Shown here piece after piece: positions 18,890 through 28,295 of a stretch of 64,000 bases of DNA (the first letter of the stretch is position 1; every line of letters begins with the position of its first letter). This stretch comes from Mucilaginibacter geliditolerans (GTDB taxonomy: Bacteria; Bacteroidota; Bacteroidia; Sphingobacteriales; Sphingobacteriaceae). The translations under genes were made by a program, and so were the position numbers. The stretch is taken from the NCBI RefSeq assembly GCF_014200495.1, contig NZ_JACHBY010000003.1:124001-188000 (forward strand), read 5' to 3'. The notes beneath the pieces were generated by a model. The model was given only the letters and a program-made list of their open reading frames with translations. It had not been told where the DNA came from and searched no databases.

Positions 18890-20080
18890 TTAAACAATAC
18901 TTCGTTTAATACCCATCTCCAGTCCCCGCAGTTCAGCCAAACCTTTCAGCCTGCCAATTACCGAGTAGCCCGGGTAGGTGTTATAATTAAAGTCGTCCAG
19001 TATTTTATGCCCATGATCCGGGCGCATAGGGATGGCAATATCATCCCGGCCAGCTGCTATTCTTTTCTTTTGTTCAAGGATCACATTTTTCATAATGGCA
19101 TACATATCGTTACTGCCGCCCAAATGATCCGCTTCGTAAAAGCTGCCATCGGCCTCGCGCTGTACATTGCGCAAATGCAGAAAATGGATATGTTCGCCCA
19201 ACCTTGCAACTATGCCCGGCAGATCATTGTTGCCGTTGGCACCTAATGAACCCGTACAAAATGTAATACCATTATTAGGGGATGGACAAGCATTGATAAC
19301 ATCCTCCAAATCCTTCTCCGTACAAACAACCCTTGGCAACCCCAGTATCGGGAACGGCGGATCATCGGGGTGGATACACATTTTAATGCCCTGCTCCTCA
19401 GCAGTTGGCATGATCGCATTTAAAAAATACGACAGGTTCTCTTTCAGTTTTTTGGCATCGGTATGCTCGTATTTTTTAAGGTGTTCTTTAAACTCAGTAA
19501 TGGTAAATACTTCATCGGTGCCGGGTAAGCCTGCCATTATGGTGTTAACCAGCAGTTCTTTTTCTTTGGCGCTGATGCTATCGAGATACTCTTTCGCATT
19601 TTGCTTTTGTTGTTCGCTGAACTCCTGCCAGGCGCCTTCGCGTTCCAGGATATAAAGATCAAAAGCGGCAAGCGCAGGGGCAGAATAGCGTAATGCCGAG
19701 GCATTATTTGGAAGTCTGAAATCGAGGTTGGTGCGTGTCCAGTCGAGCACTGGCATAAAGTTGTAGCAAACCACATTTATGCCCGCAGCACCTAAGTTTT
19801 TAAGGGTGGCGATGTATTTATCAATATACTCATCCCTTGAACTCCCGGCTGTTTTTATGCTTTCGTGGATATTTACACTCTCCACCACCGACCAGTTAAA
19901 ACCAGCCTCCTTTAGTACGGCGTTGCGATGTTTTATTTCATCCGTACTCCATACATCACCACAGGGAATATGGTGCAGCGCAGTCACAATACCTGTTGCA
20001 CCGGTTTGTTTTATGGCGCTTAACGTTACCGGATCAGCCGGGCCAAACCAGCGGAATGTTTGTTCTAAATTGCTAAACAT
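18890..20080 (-). CDS. uxuA: Mannonate dehydratase
   Basis: At 396 residues this matches E. coli UxuA in length and in sequence from the first residues: EQTFRWFGPADPVTL, then GIVTALHHIPCGDVW. The metal site segments are present: MCIHPDDPPFPILGLPR, ITFCTGSLG, HFLHLRNV and IPMRPDHGHKI. It is a cytoplasmic enzyme that converts D-mannonate to 2-keto-3-deoxygluconate in hexuronate breakdown. Placed between GH3 (10 bp upstream) and GH10 (29 bp downstream) in a xylan operon, it probably serves the glucuronate released by GH115. The uronate isomerase and fructuronate reductase needed before it are not in the window, and the 4-O-methyl group would need separate removal. Confidence 0.95.
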   Translation of the reverse strand: MFSNLEQTFRWFGPADPVTLSAIKQTGATGIVTALHHIPCGDVWSTDEIKHRNAVLKEAGFNWSVVESVNIHESIKTAGSSRDEYIDKYIATLKNLGAAGINVVCYNFMPVLDWTRTNLDFRLPNNASALRYSAPALAAFDLYILEREGAWQEFSEQQKQNAKEYLDSISAKEKELLVNTIMAGLPGTDEVFTITEFKEHLKKYEHTDAKKLKENLSYFLNAIMPTAEEQGIKMCIHPDDPPFPILGLPRVVCTEKDLEDVINACPSPNNGITFCTGSLGANGNNDLPGIVARLGEHIHFLHLRNVQREADGSFYEADHLGGSNDMYAIMKNVILEQKKRIAAGRDDIAIPMRPDHGHKILDDFNYNTYPGYSVIGRLKGLAELRGLEMGIKRSIV

Positions 20081-20090
20081 AGGTGCTCAT

Positions 20091-22265
20091 TTATTTAACT
20101 TTCAAAATAGCATCAGCACATTTAGGCATGCCCAAATCTTCACTTCTTTTTGTAGGCAGCGAGCCGCCAATGTATACATGATAATTACCAGCTAACTGTA
20201 TAGCCTTACCATCGTCATTTATACTTTTTAAAATGTCGGGGGTAAGCGCAAATTGCACATTTTGTGATTCGCCCGGTTTTAAGTGTACACGTTTAAAGCC
20301 TTTAAGCGAAAATAAAGGATTTTCGCCATCATCAGGATTAGTGATATACAGCTGCACCACTTCATCGGCCTCCGTTTTCCCGTTATTGGTTACTATTGAC
20401 TCAGCCTGAACCGTTATGTTCTTTTTAACCTGTGCTGCCGATAGTTTTAGCGGCGAATAGGCAAATGATGTATAGCTCAACCCAAAACCGAAAGGGTACA
20501 TAGGTTCAGCAGTCATGTAACGGTAAGTTCTCCCCTTCATGCTGTAATTTTCGTAAACAGGTAACTGGTCAAGCGATTTTGGGAAAGTAACCGGTATACG
20601 CCCCGAAGGTGAAACCTTACCGAATACGATATCGGAAATAGCGTGACCGCCTTCTTCGCCCGGGTACCAAACCAATAATACGGCATCAGCCAGTTCCTGT
20701 ACTTCGGCCAGGTTCATGGGGCTGCCACCGGTAATTATGGCAACAATCTTATTTTTATTGCCTGCCCGTAGCTTTTTCAGGAAATCTATCTGGTTTTGCG
20801 GCAGATTATAATCCAGCCTGTCACCAAAATTTGGGGATGCGATGGCTTCACCCTCTTCGCCTTCAAGCAAACCTGTAATACCCAGGGCCACAAAGGTAAC
20901 ATTCGATGCCTTGGCGTCATCGGTAGTCCAGTCAATTGGGTTTGCATTTGGCCTGTCCAGTAATATCCCTTGCTTGTACTGCATTTCGCTGGCGGGTGAA
21001 ATGCCTGAAGCAAGGCCTTCCATTATGGTGGTCATTTGTGGGTTGATACCATAGTAATTACCAATCAACGCTCCTTCGTTTGCTGCATTAGGGCCTGTTA
21101 CAAAATATTTTGGCAGATCATTCCTTAACGGTAAAACACCATTGTTTTTAACCATTACAATTGATTCAAGCGCTACCTGTTTGGCAAGCTGCCTGTGTTC
21201 AGGGCTGTTAATTACATCTGTTGATATTTTATCATAAGGGCTGCTGCCTTTAGGATCGAACATACCCAGCTTAAACCTGGTTTTAAGCAATGTGCTTAAT
21301 GCCGCATCAATTTCTTTTTCGGTTATCAGGCCTCTTTTTACGGCTTCAACCAAGGCAGGGTATTCGTCGCCGCAATTCAGATCAACGCCGTGTTTAACCG
21401 CCAACGCAACAGCTTCAGGCTGACCGGGCACCACATGGTGCCCCATATAAAAATCGGCAATAGCGCCGCAATCTGAAACTACGTGCCCTTTAAAATGCCA
21501 TTGATCGCGCAGTACGCTATCCAACAATAAATTACTGCCGCAGCAAGGCTCGTTATTGGTACGGTTGTAGGCGCACATAACAGCTTCAACATGCGCATTT
21601 ACTAAAGCCTTAAAAGCAGGTAAATAGGTTTCATAGAGGTCTTTTGAAGATGCCTGCGCATTAAAAACATGGCGCAAACGCTCAGGGCCGCTGTGTACAG
21701 CAAAGTGCTTGGCGCAAGCGGCAACTTTTAAATGTTTGGGATCATTACCCTGCATACCTGTTACAAAGGCAACACCTATTGTAGCCGTAAGATAGGGATC
21801 TTCGCCATAGGTTTCCTGTCCCCGGCCCCATCTTGGGTCGCGGAAAATATTGATATTGGGGGTCCAGAAAGTTAAGCCATCAAATCGCAGGTGGTAGTTA
21901 TCAGCTTGTGCAGCGTTGTACATGGCACGGGCTTCATCAGATATGGCTGTTGAAACCTGGTTAATAAGCTTATCATCAAAAGTAGCACCAAAGGCAATAG
22001 CCTGCGGAAAAACGGTTGCAACGCCACCACGGGCAACACCATGCAAGGCCTCGTTCCACCAGTCATATTCAGGTATATTAAGCCTCGGTATAGCCGGACT
22101 TACATTCATCATCTGGTGAACTTTTTCATCCAGGGTTAGTTTTGATACCAGGTCGTTTACGCGTTCATCTAAAGTTTTTGTAGTATCTAAATAAATACTT
22201 TGCGCATTAACAATACCTGAGATGCTCATCATAAGCAGGCAAATCAAAATTCTAATTTCTCTCAT
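20091..22265 (-). CDS. GH3 glycoside hydrolase, probable beta-xylosidase
   Basis: This 724-residue exported enzyme (signal about 1-21, VNAQS) has the full GH3 layout. The (beta/alpha)8 domain has WWNEALHGVAR (about residue 70), KHFAVHSGPE and the nucleophile D265 in VVSDCGAI. The alpha/beta sandwich has VFVTGPNAAN-like sequence and GEEGEAIASP, and a fibronectin type III-like domain ends the protein (about 630-715, VQLYITNP). The WWNEALHG start and neighbours favour beta-xylosidase over beta-glucosidase, but GH3 specificity cannot be read from sequence alone. It is the first gene of the minus-strand operon GH3-uxuA-GH10(-GH115), with an operator at -33 of its promoter. Confidence 0.9.
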   Translation of the reverse strand: MREIRILICLLMMSISGIVNAQSIYLDTTKTLDERVNDLVSKLTLDEKVHQMMNVSPAIPRLNIPEYDWWNEALHGVARGGVATVFPQAIAFGATFDDKLINQVSTAISDEARAMYNAAQADNYHLRFDGLTFWTPNINIFRDPRWGRGQETYGEDPYLTATIGVAFVTGMQGNDPKHLKVAACAKHFAVHSGPERLRHVFNAQASSKDLYETYLPAFKALVNAHVEAVMCAYNRTNNEPCCGSNLLLDSVLRDQWHFKGHVVSDCGAIADFYMGHHVVPGQPEAVALAVKHGVDLNCGDEYPALVEAVKRGLITEKEIDAALSTLLKTRFKLGMFDPKGSSPYDKISTDVINSPEHRQLAKQVALESIVMVKNNGVLPLRNDLPKYFVTGPNAANEGALIGNYYGINPQMTTIMEGLASGISPASEMQYKQGILLDRPNANPIDWTTDDAKASNVTFVALGITGLLEGEEGEAIASPNFGDRLDYNLPQNQIDFLKKLRAGNKNKIVAIITGGSPMNLAEVQELADAVLLVWYPGEEGGHAISDIVFGKVSPSGRIPVTFPKSLDQLPVYENYSMKGRTYRYMTAEPMYPFGFGLSYTSFAYSPLKLSAAQVKKNITVQAESIVTNNGKTEADEVVQLYITNPDDGENPLFSLKGFKRVHLKPGESQNVQFALTPDILKSINDDGKAIQLAGNYHVYIGGSLPTKRSEDLGMPKCADAILKVK

Positions 22266-22353
22266 ATTTGATTTTTTAAAAAAAAGCCGCGCCCAAATGT
22301 TATTGGTAAATGAACGTGTAACTTTTACTAAGTTTATAATTGGTTTTCCGGTT

Positions 22354-22394
22354 GAAAGGTAGAAATAAAATTGAATTTATGCAATCGATTGCAT
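22354..22394 (-). promoter_or_regulatory. LacI-type operator and promoter of the GH3 operon
   Basis: ATGCAATCGATTGCAT (22379-22394) is a perfect 16-bp palindrome. On the minus strand its TTG is followed after exactly 20 nt by TACCTTTC (plus-strand 22354-22361), close to TAnnTTTG. The operator thus overlaps the -33 element. It lies 114 bp before the GH3 start. Confidence 0.7.
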
Positions 22395-22488
22395 TATATT
22401 TTGATAAAATAATTCTTGTTTGAACTCATGAAATTTCTACATCCTGCTATTTTTTAATTCAATGTGATATATTTAGGCTTTTAAATAA

Positions 22489-22502
22489 TGCAACCGATTA
22501 TT
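22489..22502 (+). promoter_or_regulatory. Degenerate LacI-type operator before the first lacI gene
   Basis: TGCAACCGATTATT keeps the left half and centre of TGCAATCGATTGCA with one change in the core. It ends 17 bp before the ATG of the LacI regulator, a position that suggests weak autoregulation. A possible TAACTTTA box (22505-22512) overlaps the start region. Confidence 0.5.
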
Positions 22503-22519
22503 TATAACTTTAAAAAATT

Positions 22520-23551
22520 ATGAGCGAGCCCCGCAAAGAAGTTACCATTTATGATATTGCCGAAAAGCTTAATATTTCGGCAACTACTGTTAGCCGGGGT
22601 CTACAGGACCATCCCAAGATCAGCGATAAAACCAAAAAGAAAATACTGGCAGTTGCGGCCGAAATGGGCTATCGCTCCAATCCTTTTGCCAGCAGCTTAC
22701 GAACCAAAAGAGGGAATATAATCGGGGTGATTGTGCCAAGGCTAAATAGTTATTTCATGTCGGATGTAATAGCGGGGATTGAAAAAGTGATTAATGAATC
22801 TAATTACAACCTTTTCATCAGCCAATCGCTGGAAAGCATGAAAAAAGAAGTAAGCAATGCCAGGGCTATGTTCAACAACCGTGTGGATGGCTTGCTGGTT
22901 TCACTGGCTTATAATACGGATAACCTTGATCATTTTGAACCTTTCATCACTAAAAATATACCCGTAATTTTCTTTGATAGGGTTCAGGAGCATTTACAAT
23001 TCCCCAATATTTTTATTGATAATTATAAAGCAGCCTATCAGCTTACCACACATTTAATTGAGCAGGGATGCAAAAGAATACTGCATATAGGCGGCAGCCA
23101 GCTAAGAAATGTATATATAGAGCGTTATAATGGTTATAAACGTGCTTTGGAAGATCATAACCTGCCCTTTGATGATGAATTATTAATTGTCAGCGATTTA
23201 ACCACACAGGCCGGGCAGGATGCTGGAGGCACTATATTAAAAATGGAGACAAAACCAGATGCTGTATTTGCAGCCAATGATATCAGCGCGGTAAGCTGTA
23301 TGCAGTTTTTGATGGATGCTGGTGTACGGGTTCCTGAAGATATAGCATTTGCAGGTTTTAATAACGACCCGATGTCGCGCGTTGTTCGCCCTCAATTAAC
23401 TACCATTGATTACAAAGGATTTGAAATGGGCGAAGTTGCCGCGAAATTATTGCTGGGACATTTAACTGATAATGCCGATTTGAAACAAACCCACAGCCTG
23501 ATATTGCGGTCGGAAATGATAGTCCGCGACTCATCAAAGAGAAAAGGATAG
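22520..23551 (+). CDS. LacI-family transcriptional regulator (first of two)
   Basis: This 343-residue protein starts with a LacI helix-turn-helix (VTIYDIAEKLNISATTVSRGL, about residues 8-30) and the hinge helix region (SNPFASSLRTKRGNIIGVIVP). A periplasmic-binding-protein-like sugar domain follows (about 64-335), with DGLLVSLAYNTDN, DAVFAANDISAVSCMQFL and EDIAFAGFNNDP. It should repress or activate sugar genes in response to a sugar ligand. It is divergent from the GH3 operon with two operator-like sites in the 254 bp between them, so it is the prime candidate to bind TGCAATCGATTGCA. The effector (xylose, xylobiose or a uronate) cannot be read from the sequence. Confidence 0.92.
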   Translation: MSEPRKEVTIYDIAEKLNISATTVSRGLQDHPKISDKTKKKILAVAAEMGYRSNPFASSLRTKRGNIIGVIVPRLNSYFMSDVIAGIEKVINESNYNLFISQSLESMKKEVSNARAMFNNRVDGLLVSLAYNTDNLDHFEPFITKNIPVIFFDRVQEHLQFPNIFIDNYKAAYQLTTHLIEQGCKRILHIGGSQLRNVYIERYNGYKRALEDHNLPFDDELLIVSDLTTQAGQDAGGTILKMETKPDAVFAANDISAVSCMQFLMDAGVRVPEDIAFAGFNNDPMSRVVRPQLTTIDYKGFEMGEVAAKLLLGHLTDNADLKQTHSLILRSEMIVRDSSKRKG

Positions 23552-23570
23552 TCTGAAAGTCGACTTAAAA

Positions 23571-23605
23571 AAAACCGGTGAGTATTGTACTCACCGGTTT
23601 TTTTA
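23571..23605 (+). terminator. Intrinsic terminator of the first lacI gene
   Basis: AAAACCGGTGAGTA (23571-23584) pairs perfectly with TACTCACCGGTTTT (23588-23601) around a TTG loop and is followed by more T. It lies 20 bp after the lacI stop. Confidence 0.9.
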
Positions 23606-23651
23606 TTGGTTTTATTTCTGTTATCTGTACATCAAAATTGTTTTCAGATAA

Positions 23652-23763
23652 ATTCCCTCCCGTGGGAGGGGTGCGGCTGGATTTGAAATGGCAGGGAGGG
23701 GTTTATTCGTCATAAAAGTAACAGAAACCCCTCACTCCACCCTCCCAAGGGAGGGAATCGCAC
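23652..23763. repeat. Intergenic repeat, GGGAGGGG family (copy 1)
   Basis: About 112 bp beginning ATTCCCTCCCGTGGGAGGGG and ending GGGAGGGAATCGCAC. It contains GTGCGGCTGGAT and GGCAGGGAGGGGTTTAT, nearly identical to the reverse complement of 31216-31327. Its ends are inverted (ATTCCCTCCC / GGGAGGGAAT), so it can fold on itself. No coding capacity. Confidence 0.8.
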
Positions 23764-23801
23764 ATTGTCCACGCTTTTTTATCTCATGAACAAGTATTCT
23801 G

Positions 23802-25475
23802 TTACCAGAAGAATGAATATAGTGCCACTAATATGCCGCAAACTATAAGCGCACCCACTGCAAACGAGTTTGATGTTTTAAACATTTTCGCGTCGATCTC
23901 CAAACCATTGGTCTTTTTACCTTTCGCGTAATCTGCTAAGCTGATGATCACCATACCTATAATACAGATCGCAAAAACAAAGCCCATCCTATCGAGGAAC
24001 GGAATTTCATAAAGGCCACTATCAGCGTTCTTAAATGAGAAACCTGTTGAGGACAGGAATGAAAGATCGGCAATTTTTGGTAAAAACTTAAAGAATACCG
24101 AGAATGCGAAACCGCCAATAGTAGCAAATAAAGCCGCATTTGAAGATGCTTTTTTCCAGAAGAACCCTAATATAAACATGGCAAAAATACCTGGCGATAC
24201 AAAGCCGGTATACTCCTGTATAAACTGGAAACCACCCTTTTTATCAATACCTAAAAATGGTGAAATAACCACGCCCAATATCATGGCCACAACTACAGTG
24301 ATCTTTCCAACCGTTACCAGTTTTTTGTCGGTAGCTTCAGGGTTGATCTTCTTTTTATAAATATCCAACGTAAAAATAGTTGCAATACTATTGGCTTTAC
24401 CGGCCAGTGAAGCTACAACAGCGGCTGTTAAAGCAGCAAAAGATAAACCTTTAATACCAGTAGGCAACAGGTTCAACAATACAGGGTAAGCATTATCATG
24501 GTTACTGGTAATACTGGCGGTATTAAGCGCATCAAACACGTTTTGTTTGTACAATACATATGCGGCTATACCCGGCAATACCACTATTAACGGCATTAAA
24601 AGCTTAAGAAAAGCAGCGAATAAAATACCTCCACGGGCAGTTTTTAAGTTTGCACCTAAAGCACGTTGGGTAATGTACTGGTTACATCCCCAGTAATTTA
24701 GATTCACTATCCACATACCACCAATTAAAACGGTAAGGCCCGGCAAATCGCCGTAGCTTGGGTTATCCTTTTTAAGGATCATGTGGAAGTGATCATTGGC
24801 TTGATGATATAGCAATGATAAGCCATCGGTTATGCCGGTTTTTCCATAGTGTGCTGCTACCGCGGTAACCGCTATATAGGTAGTTACCAAACCGCCTAAT
24901 ATTAAAAAGAACACCTGGATAACATCGGTGTAGCCAATTACCTTCATACCACCCAGTGTGATAATAACGGCAAACAAGGCCAGTAAACCAATACATACGC
25001 TAAAATCAACACCCGATATACCGTGTATGGCGATAGCGCCAAGGTAAAGTATAGAGGTTAAATTCACGATCACGTACAACAACAACCAGAACACCGCCAT
25101 AATCATGGCTACCGTACTGTTATACCGCTGATGCAGAAACTGCGGCATGGTGAATATCTTATTTTTAAGATAAACGGGAATAAAGAATACGGCTACTATG
25201 ATCAGCGTAAGTGCAGCCATCCACTCATAGGTTGATATGGCCAGGCCCATGGTAAACCCGTTACCGCTCATGGCCACAAATTGCTCTGCCGATATATTGG
25301 AGGCAATTAATGACGCGCCGATAGCCCACCAGGTCAACGACCCTTCAGCTAAAAAATAATCTTTTGTTGATGTGGTCGCTTGTTTTTTCCTGCGGTATAC
25401 CCATAAGCCGTAGGAGGCCACGATTACAAAATATATTAAAAATACAATGTAATCGCGCGTACTGAGTGAATTCAT
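23802..25475 (-). CDS. Sodium/solute symporter (SSS family), probable sodium/xylose or sugar symporter
   Basis: This 557-residue inner-membrane protein has about 14 hydrophobic segments. SSS/SGLT family sequence is clear: LAEGSLTWWAIGASLIASNISAEQFVAMSG (about 42-72), GGMKVIGYTDVIQ and GANLKTARGGILFAAFLK. It takes up sugar with sodium across the inner membrane. It follows xylA by 72 bp on the same strand, and the known sugar-transporting members are of this length, so xylose or a xylo-oligosaccharide monomer is the likely substrate (inference). A hairpin between xylA and this gene (25510-25534) may lower its expression relative to xylA. Confidence 0.88.
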   Translation of the reverse strand: MNSLSTRDYIVFLIYFVIVASYGLWVYRRKKQATTSTKDYFLAEGSLTWWAIGASLIASNISAEQFVAMSGNGFTMGLAISTYEWMAALTLIIVAVFFIPVYLKNKIFTMPQFLHQRYNSTVAMIMAVFWLLLYVIVNLTSILYLGAIAIHGISGVDFSVCIGLLALFAVIITLGGMKVIGYTDVIQVFFLILGGLVTTYIAVTAVAAHYGKTGITDGLSLLYHQANDHFHMILKKDNPSYGDLPGLTVLIGGMWIVNLNYWGCNQYITQRALGANLKTARGGILFAAFLKLLMPLIVVLPGIAAYVLYKQNVFDALNTASITSNHDNAYPVLLNLLPTGIKGLSFAALTAAVVASLAGKANSIATIFTLDIYKKKINPEATDKKLVTVGKITVVVAMILGVVISPFLGIDKKGGFQFIQEYTGFVSPGIFAMFILGFFWKKASSNAALFATIGGFAFSVFFKFLPKIADLSFLSSTGFSFKNADSGLYEIPFLDRMGFVFAICIIGMVIISLADYAKGKKTNGLEIDAKMFKTSNSFAVGALIVCGILVALYSFFW

Positions 25476-25509
25476 GTTTTGGTTCTTTCTTGGTTTAAAT
25501 TGGTTAAAA

Positions 25510-25534
25510 GCGGCTGATTGGTTATATCAGCCGC
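25510..25534 (-). terminator. Intercistronic hairpin between xylA and the symporter
   Basis: GCGGCTGAT (25510-25518) and ATCAGCCGC (25526-25534) are perfect complements with a 7-base loop. On the minus strand TTTT follows the stem, so it could stop part of the transcription from xylA before the symporter gene. Confidence 0.6.
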
Positions 25535-25547
25535 CTAAAATAGGTTT

Positions 25548-26879
25548 TTATATAAAACTATTGATGATATTCTCATAATATTCCTGTTTGCCACTGATAG
25601 CTTTAGGTTCGCCATTGTCAATAGCATACTGGCGCAGGTCTTCAAGGGTCAATTTACCGTTCTCAAAGTCCTTGCCGCTGCCGCTGTCGTAGGAGGCATA
25701 GCGGTCACTACGCAGTTTCTTGTAGTCTGATTTTTGCAGGATGTTATCCGCAGTGATCAGCGCCCTTGCAAAAACATCCATACCACCAATGTGGGCATAG
25801 AACAAGTCTTCCGGATCGGTTGAGTTTCTCCGGATCTTGGCATCAAAGTTTATACCGCCACCACCGAAGCCACCGGCTTCCAAAATGATCAGCATACCTT
25901 CAGTTACCTCGTTGATATCATTCGGGAACTGATCGGTATCCCAGCCGTTCTGGTTATCCCCACGGTTGGCATCTATCGAACCTAAGATACCTGCGTCAAC
26001 AGCCACCTGCAGTTCATGCTGAAAGGTATGGCCCGCCAGGGTAGCATGGTTAACCTCCAGATTCAGTTTAAAATCATTCAGCAAATCATATTTCTGCAAA
26101 AAGCCCAGAACGGTTGCCGCATCATAATCATACTGGTGTTTGGTGGGTTCACATGGTTTGGGTTCGATAAAGAAATTGCCTTTAAAGCCTTGTTTGCGGG
26201 CATAGTCTTTTGCCGTATGCAGGAATTTAGCGAAATGTTCCTGTTCGCGTTTCATATCCGTATTTAATAAGGACATATAACCTTCTCTGCCACCCCAAAA
26301 TACATAGTTCTCACCGCCAAGGGCAATCGTAGCATCCAGTGCTGCTTTTACTTGTGCCGCGGCATGGGTTAATACATGAAAATCAGGATTGGTGGAAGCG
26401 CCGTTCATATACCTGCGGTTGCTGAACAAATTGGCAGTACCCCAAAGCAGCTTTACACCGCTGGCGGCTTGCTTTTGTTTGGCATAATCTACTAATGCCT
26501 GCAGGCGACGGTCATTTTCTTTTACATCATTGGTATAATCCACCACATCCACATCGTGGAAACAATAGTATTCCATTCCTATTTTGGTGATGAACTCAAA
26601 GGCGGCATCCATTTTATCTTTGGCACGTTCTACGGCATCTGTTTTTGCATCCCAAGCAAAGATGTGCGTCGGTTCGCCAAAGGGATCGGCGCCGTTACCT
26701 ACAAAGGAATGCCAGTAGGCGCAGGCAAAGCGCAAATGATCCTTCATGGTTTTTCCGGCCACTAATTTGTTTTCATCATACCATTTAAAGGCTAAGGGAT
26801 TAGTCGATTGTGCCCCCTCGTATTTTACCTGACCTATCCCCTTGAAAAACTCTTTTTCACCTGTTATTATGCTTCCCAT
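25548..26879 (-). CDS. xylA: Xylose isomerase
   Basis: At 443 residues this is the long (class II) xylose isomerase, close to the 440 of E. coli. Diagnostic segments: [15 protein letters not shown] (about 58-72), the catalytic H108 and D111 in [38 protein letters not shown], the metal-site run [16 protein letters not shown], and [20 protein letters not shown]. It converts D-xylose to D-xylulose in the cytoplasm. The usual partner xylulokinase (xylB) is not next to it or elsewhere in the window. It has its own promoter with a perfect LacI-type operator (26959-26970) and is divergent from the second lacI gene. Confidence 0.97.
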   Translation of the reverse strand: MGSIITGEKEFFKGIGQVKYEGAQSTNPLAFKWYDENKLVAGKTMKDHLRFACAYWHSFVGNGADPFGEPTHIFAWDAKTDAVERAKDKMDAAFEFITKIGMEYYCFHDVDVVDYTNDVKENDRRLQALVDYAKQKQAASGVKLLWGTANLFSNRRYMNGASTNPDFHVLTHAAAQVKAALDATIALGGENYVFWGGREGYMSLLNTDMKREQEHFAKFLHTAKDYARKQGFKGNFFIEPKPCEPTKHQYDYDAATVLGFLQKYDLLNDFKLNLEVNHATLAGHTFQHELQVAVDAGILGSIDANRGDNQNGWDTDQFPNDINEVTEGMLIILEAGGFGGGGINFDAKIRRNSTDPEDLFYAHIGGMDVFARALITADNILQKSDYKKLRSDRYASYDSGSGKDFENGKLTLEDLRQYAIDNGEPKAISGKQEYYENIINSFI

Positions 26880-26930
26880 TGCTGTAATTATTGTTTTTTT
26901 ATTATAGATTTTTATTTTTCTTAATTGATA

Positions 26931-26971
26931 GCTAAATAAGCTTTGCCCTTAATAATCGACAATCGATTGTT
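26931..26971 (-). promoter_or_regulatory. LacI-type operator and promoter of xylA
   Basis: ACAATCGATTGT (26959-26970) is a perfect 12-bp palindrome. On the minus strand its TTG is 21 nt from TATTTAGC (plus-strand 26931-26938), a weak TAnnTTTG match. The site lies about 80 bp before the xylA ATG. Confidence 0.65.
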
Positions 26972-27179
26972 TTTAAACTCAAAAAAAATGCGTTTCCATA
27001 AAATCTTATGGTAATAAAACTACCCGATAAAGGCATCAAACATGAAAAATGATGATCTTTTCCAGTCGAAACACTCCTATCAATTTCTTTTACTAGCATT
27101 TTATAGCTGATAGCTGTACTGTCTTCCTTAATTATAATTGGCAAAGGATTTAACGAAAGTAATTTAAATTTTTTAATAT

Positions 27180-27195
27180 ATGCAATCGATTGCTG
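27180..27195 (+). promoter_or_regulatory. LacI-type operator of the second lacI gene
   Basis: TGCAATCGATTGCT (27181-27194) has a perfect 12-bp palindromic core GCAATCGATTGC. On the plus strand its TTG is 19 nt from a TACTCGAA, a poor -7 box. It ends about 30 bp before the ATG of the second LacI regulator, so autoregulation is likely. Another copy of the site lies 210 bp away before xylA. Confidence 0.65.
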
Positions 27196-27225
27196 ATATT
27201 TTTTTTATTTTTACTCGAAACCTAC

Positions 27226-28266
27226 ATGAGAAAGAAAAGAACAACCATTTATGATATAGCTGAAAAGCTTAATCTAACCGCTTCGTGCGTATCAAGAGCC
27301 TTAAACAATAGTAATTACGTAAGCGAAAAAACAAGGGCGCTGGTACTAAAAACAGCTGCCGAGCTCAACTATAAACGGAATATATTAGCCACCAACCTGC
27401 GTAACGGTCATTCCAAAACAATTGGAATAGTTGTTCCGCGGATCAACCAGAATTTTTTTTCCAACATAATTGCCGGTATTGAAGAGGCTACTTATGAAAA
27501 AGATTATAACCTTGTGATCTGCCAATCAAACGAGGAACATGAAAAGGAAGTTAAATGTATAAATACACTTATAAACCAGCAGGTTGATTGTATTGTGATC
27601 TCCATCTCGGCCGATGGCCACGATTACCAGCATTTAAAAAATGTGATAGATCATGGGATCCAGCTTATACAATTCGACCGTGTGGTGGATGAACTGGAAA
27701 CATTGAAGGTTATTAATGATAATGAACTGGCATCGCTCGAAGCCGTATCGCACATGATTGAGCAGGGATATAGCCGGATAGCGCTACTGGAGGGTCCGCA
27801 GCATTTAAGCATATTTAAACAACGCAAGGCCGGGTATTTGGCGGCGCTAAAAAAATATAATTTGCCGGTTATTAATGAACTGATCGTAAAAAATGCGTGG
27901 ACAAAAGAGCTTGGTGCAAAAGCCACACGTAAACTGCTCAGTCTCTCCAACCCACCCGATGCTGTTTTTGCTTCTACCTCGGATTTTTCGGCATTGGGCG
28001 TTTTAGAGGTAGCTACAGATATCGGCTTTAAGGTTCCTGAACAATTGGGCATCTGCGGTTACTCCAATGAAGCTTTTACCGAAATCACCAGCCCCTCCAT
28101 CACCACCATAGATCAATACAGTTTTTTTATGGGGAAAACGATAGCGAATTTATATTTTGAAGAGATGAATATCAAGGAGATAGCCATTCAGCCAAAAACC
28201 ATCAGCATTAAGCCTAATCTTATTATCCGTTCATCAACCAGTAAAAAATCAACAGAAACGAAATAG
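27226..28266 (+). CDS. LacI-family transcriptional regulator (second of two)
   Basis: The open frame could begin at a TTG at 27190, but that codon lies inside the operator and adds a hydrophobic MLIFFLFLLETY stretch that fits no LacI protein. I start at ATG 27226 (MRKKRTTIYDIAEKLN), giving 346 residues. Helix-turn-helix about 6-28 (recognition helix TASCVSRALNNS), hinge NILATNLRNGHSKTIGIVVP, sugar-binding domain to the end (DAVFASTSDFSALGVLEVA, EQLGICGYSNEAFTEITSP). It is a paralogue of the regulator at 22520. Since every unit in the locus carries the same operator, both proteins may read one site with different ligands (inference). Confidence 0.92.
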   Translation: MRKKRTTIYDIAEKLNLTASCVSRALNNSNYVSEKTRALVLKTAAELNYKRNILATNLRNGHSKTIGIVVPRINQNFFSNIIAGIEEATYEKDYNLVICQSNEEHEKEVKCINTLINQQVDCIVISISADGHDYQHLKNVIDHGIQLIQFDRVVDELETLKVINDNELASLEAVSHMIEQGYSRIALLEGPQHLSIFKQRKAGYLAALKKYNLPVINELIVKNAWTKELGAKATRKLLSLSNPPDAVFASTSDFSALGVLEVATDIGFKVPEQLGICGYSNEAFTEITSPSITTIDQYSFFMGKTIANLYFEEMNIKEIAIQPKTISIKPNLIIRSSTSKKSTETK

Positions 28267-28269
28267 GCA

Positions 28270-28295
28270 AAAAACCATAGTTGTTACTGGTTTTT
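28270..28295. terminator. Hairpin between convergent lacI and deacetylase genes
   Basis: AAAAACCA (28270-28277) pairs with TGGTTTTT (28288-28295) across a 10-base loop. It begins 4 bp after the lacI stop and ends in a T-run, and its right arm lies in the last codons of the convergent deacetylase. Short stem, so only a moderate case. Confidence 0.5.

Noticed and set aside
19167..19655. 162-codon open frame on the plus strand
   Set aside because: It is antisense inside uxuA, whose family identity is certain, and its translation shows no recognisable features.
27190..27225. N-terminal extension of the second LacI regulator from a TTG
   Set aside because: The codon lies within the operator, and the added hydrophobic residues do not fit a LacI DNA-binding domain.
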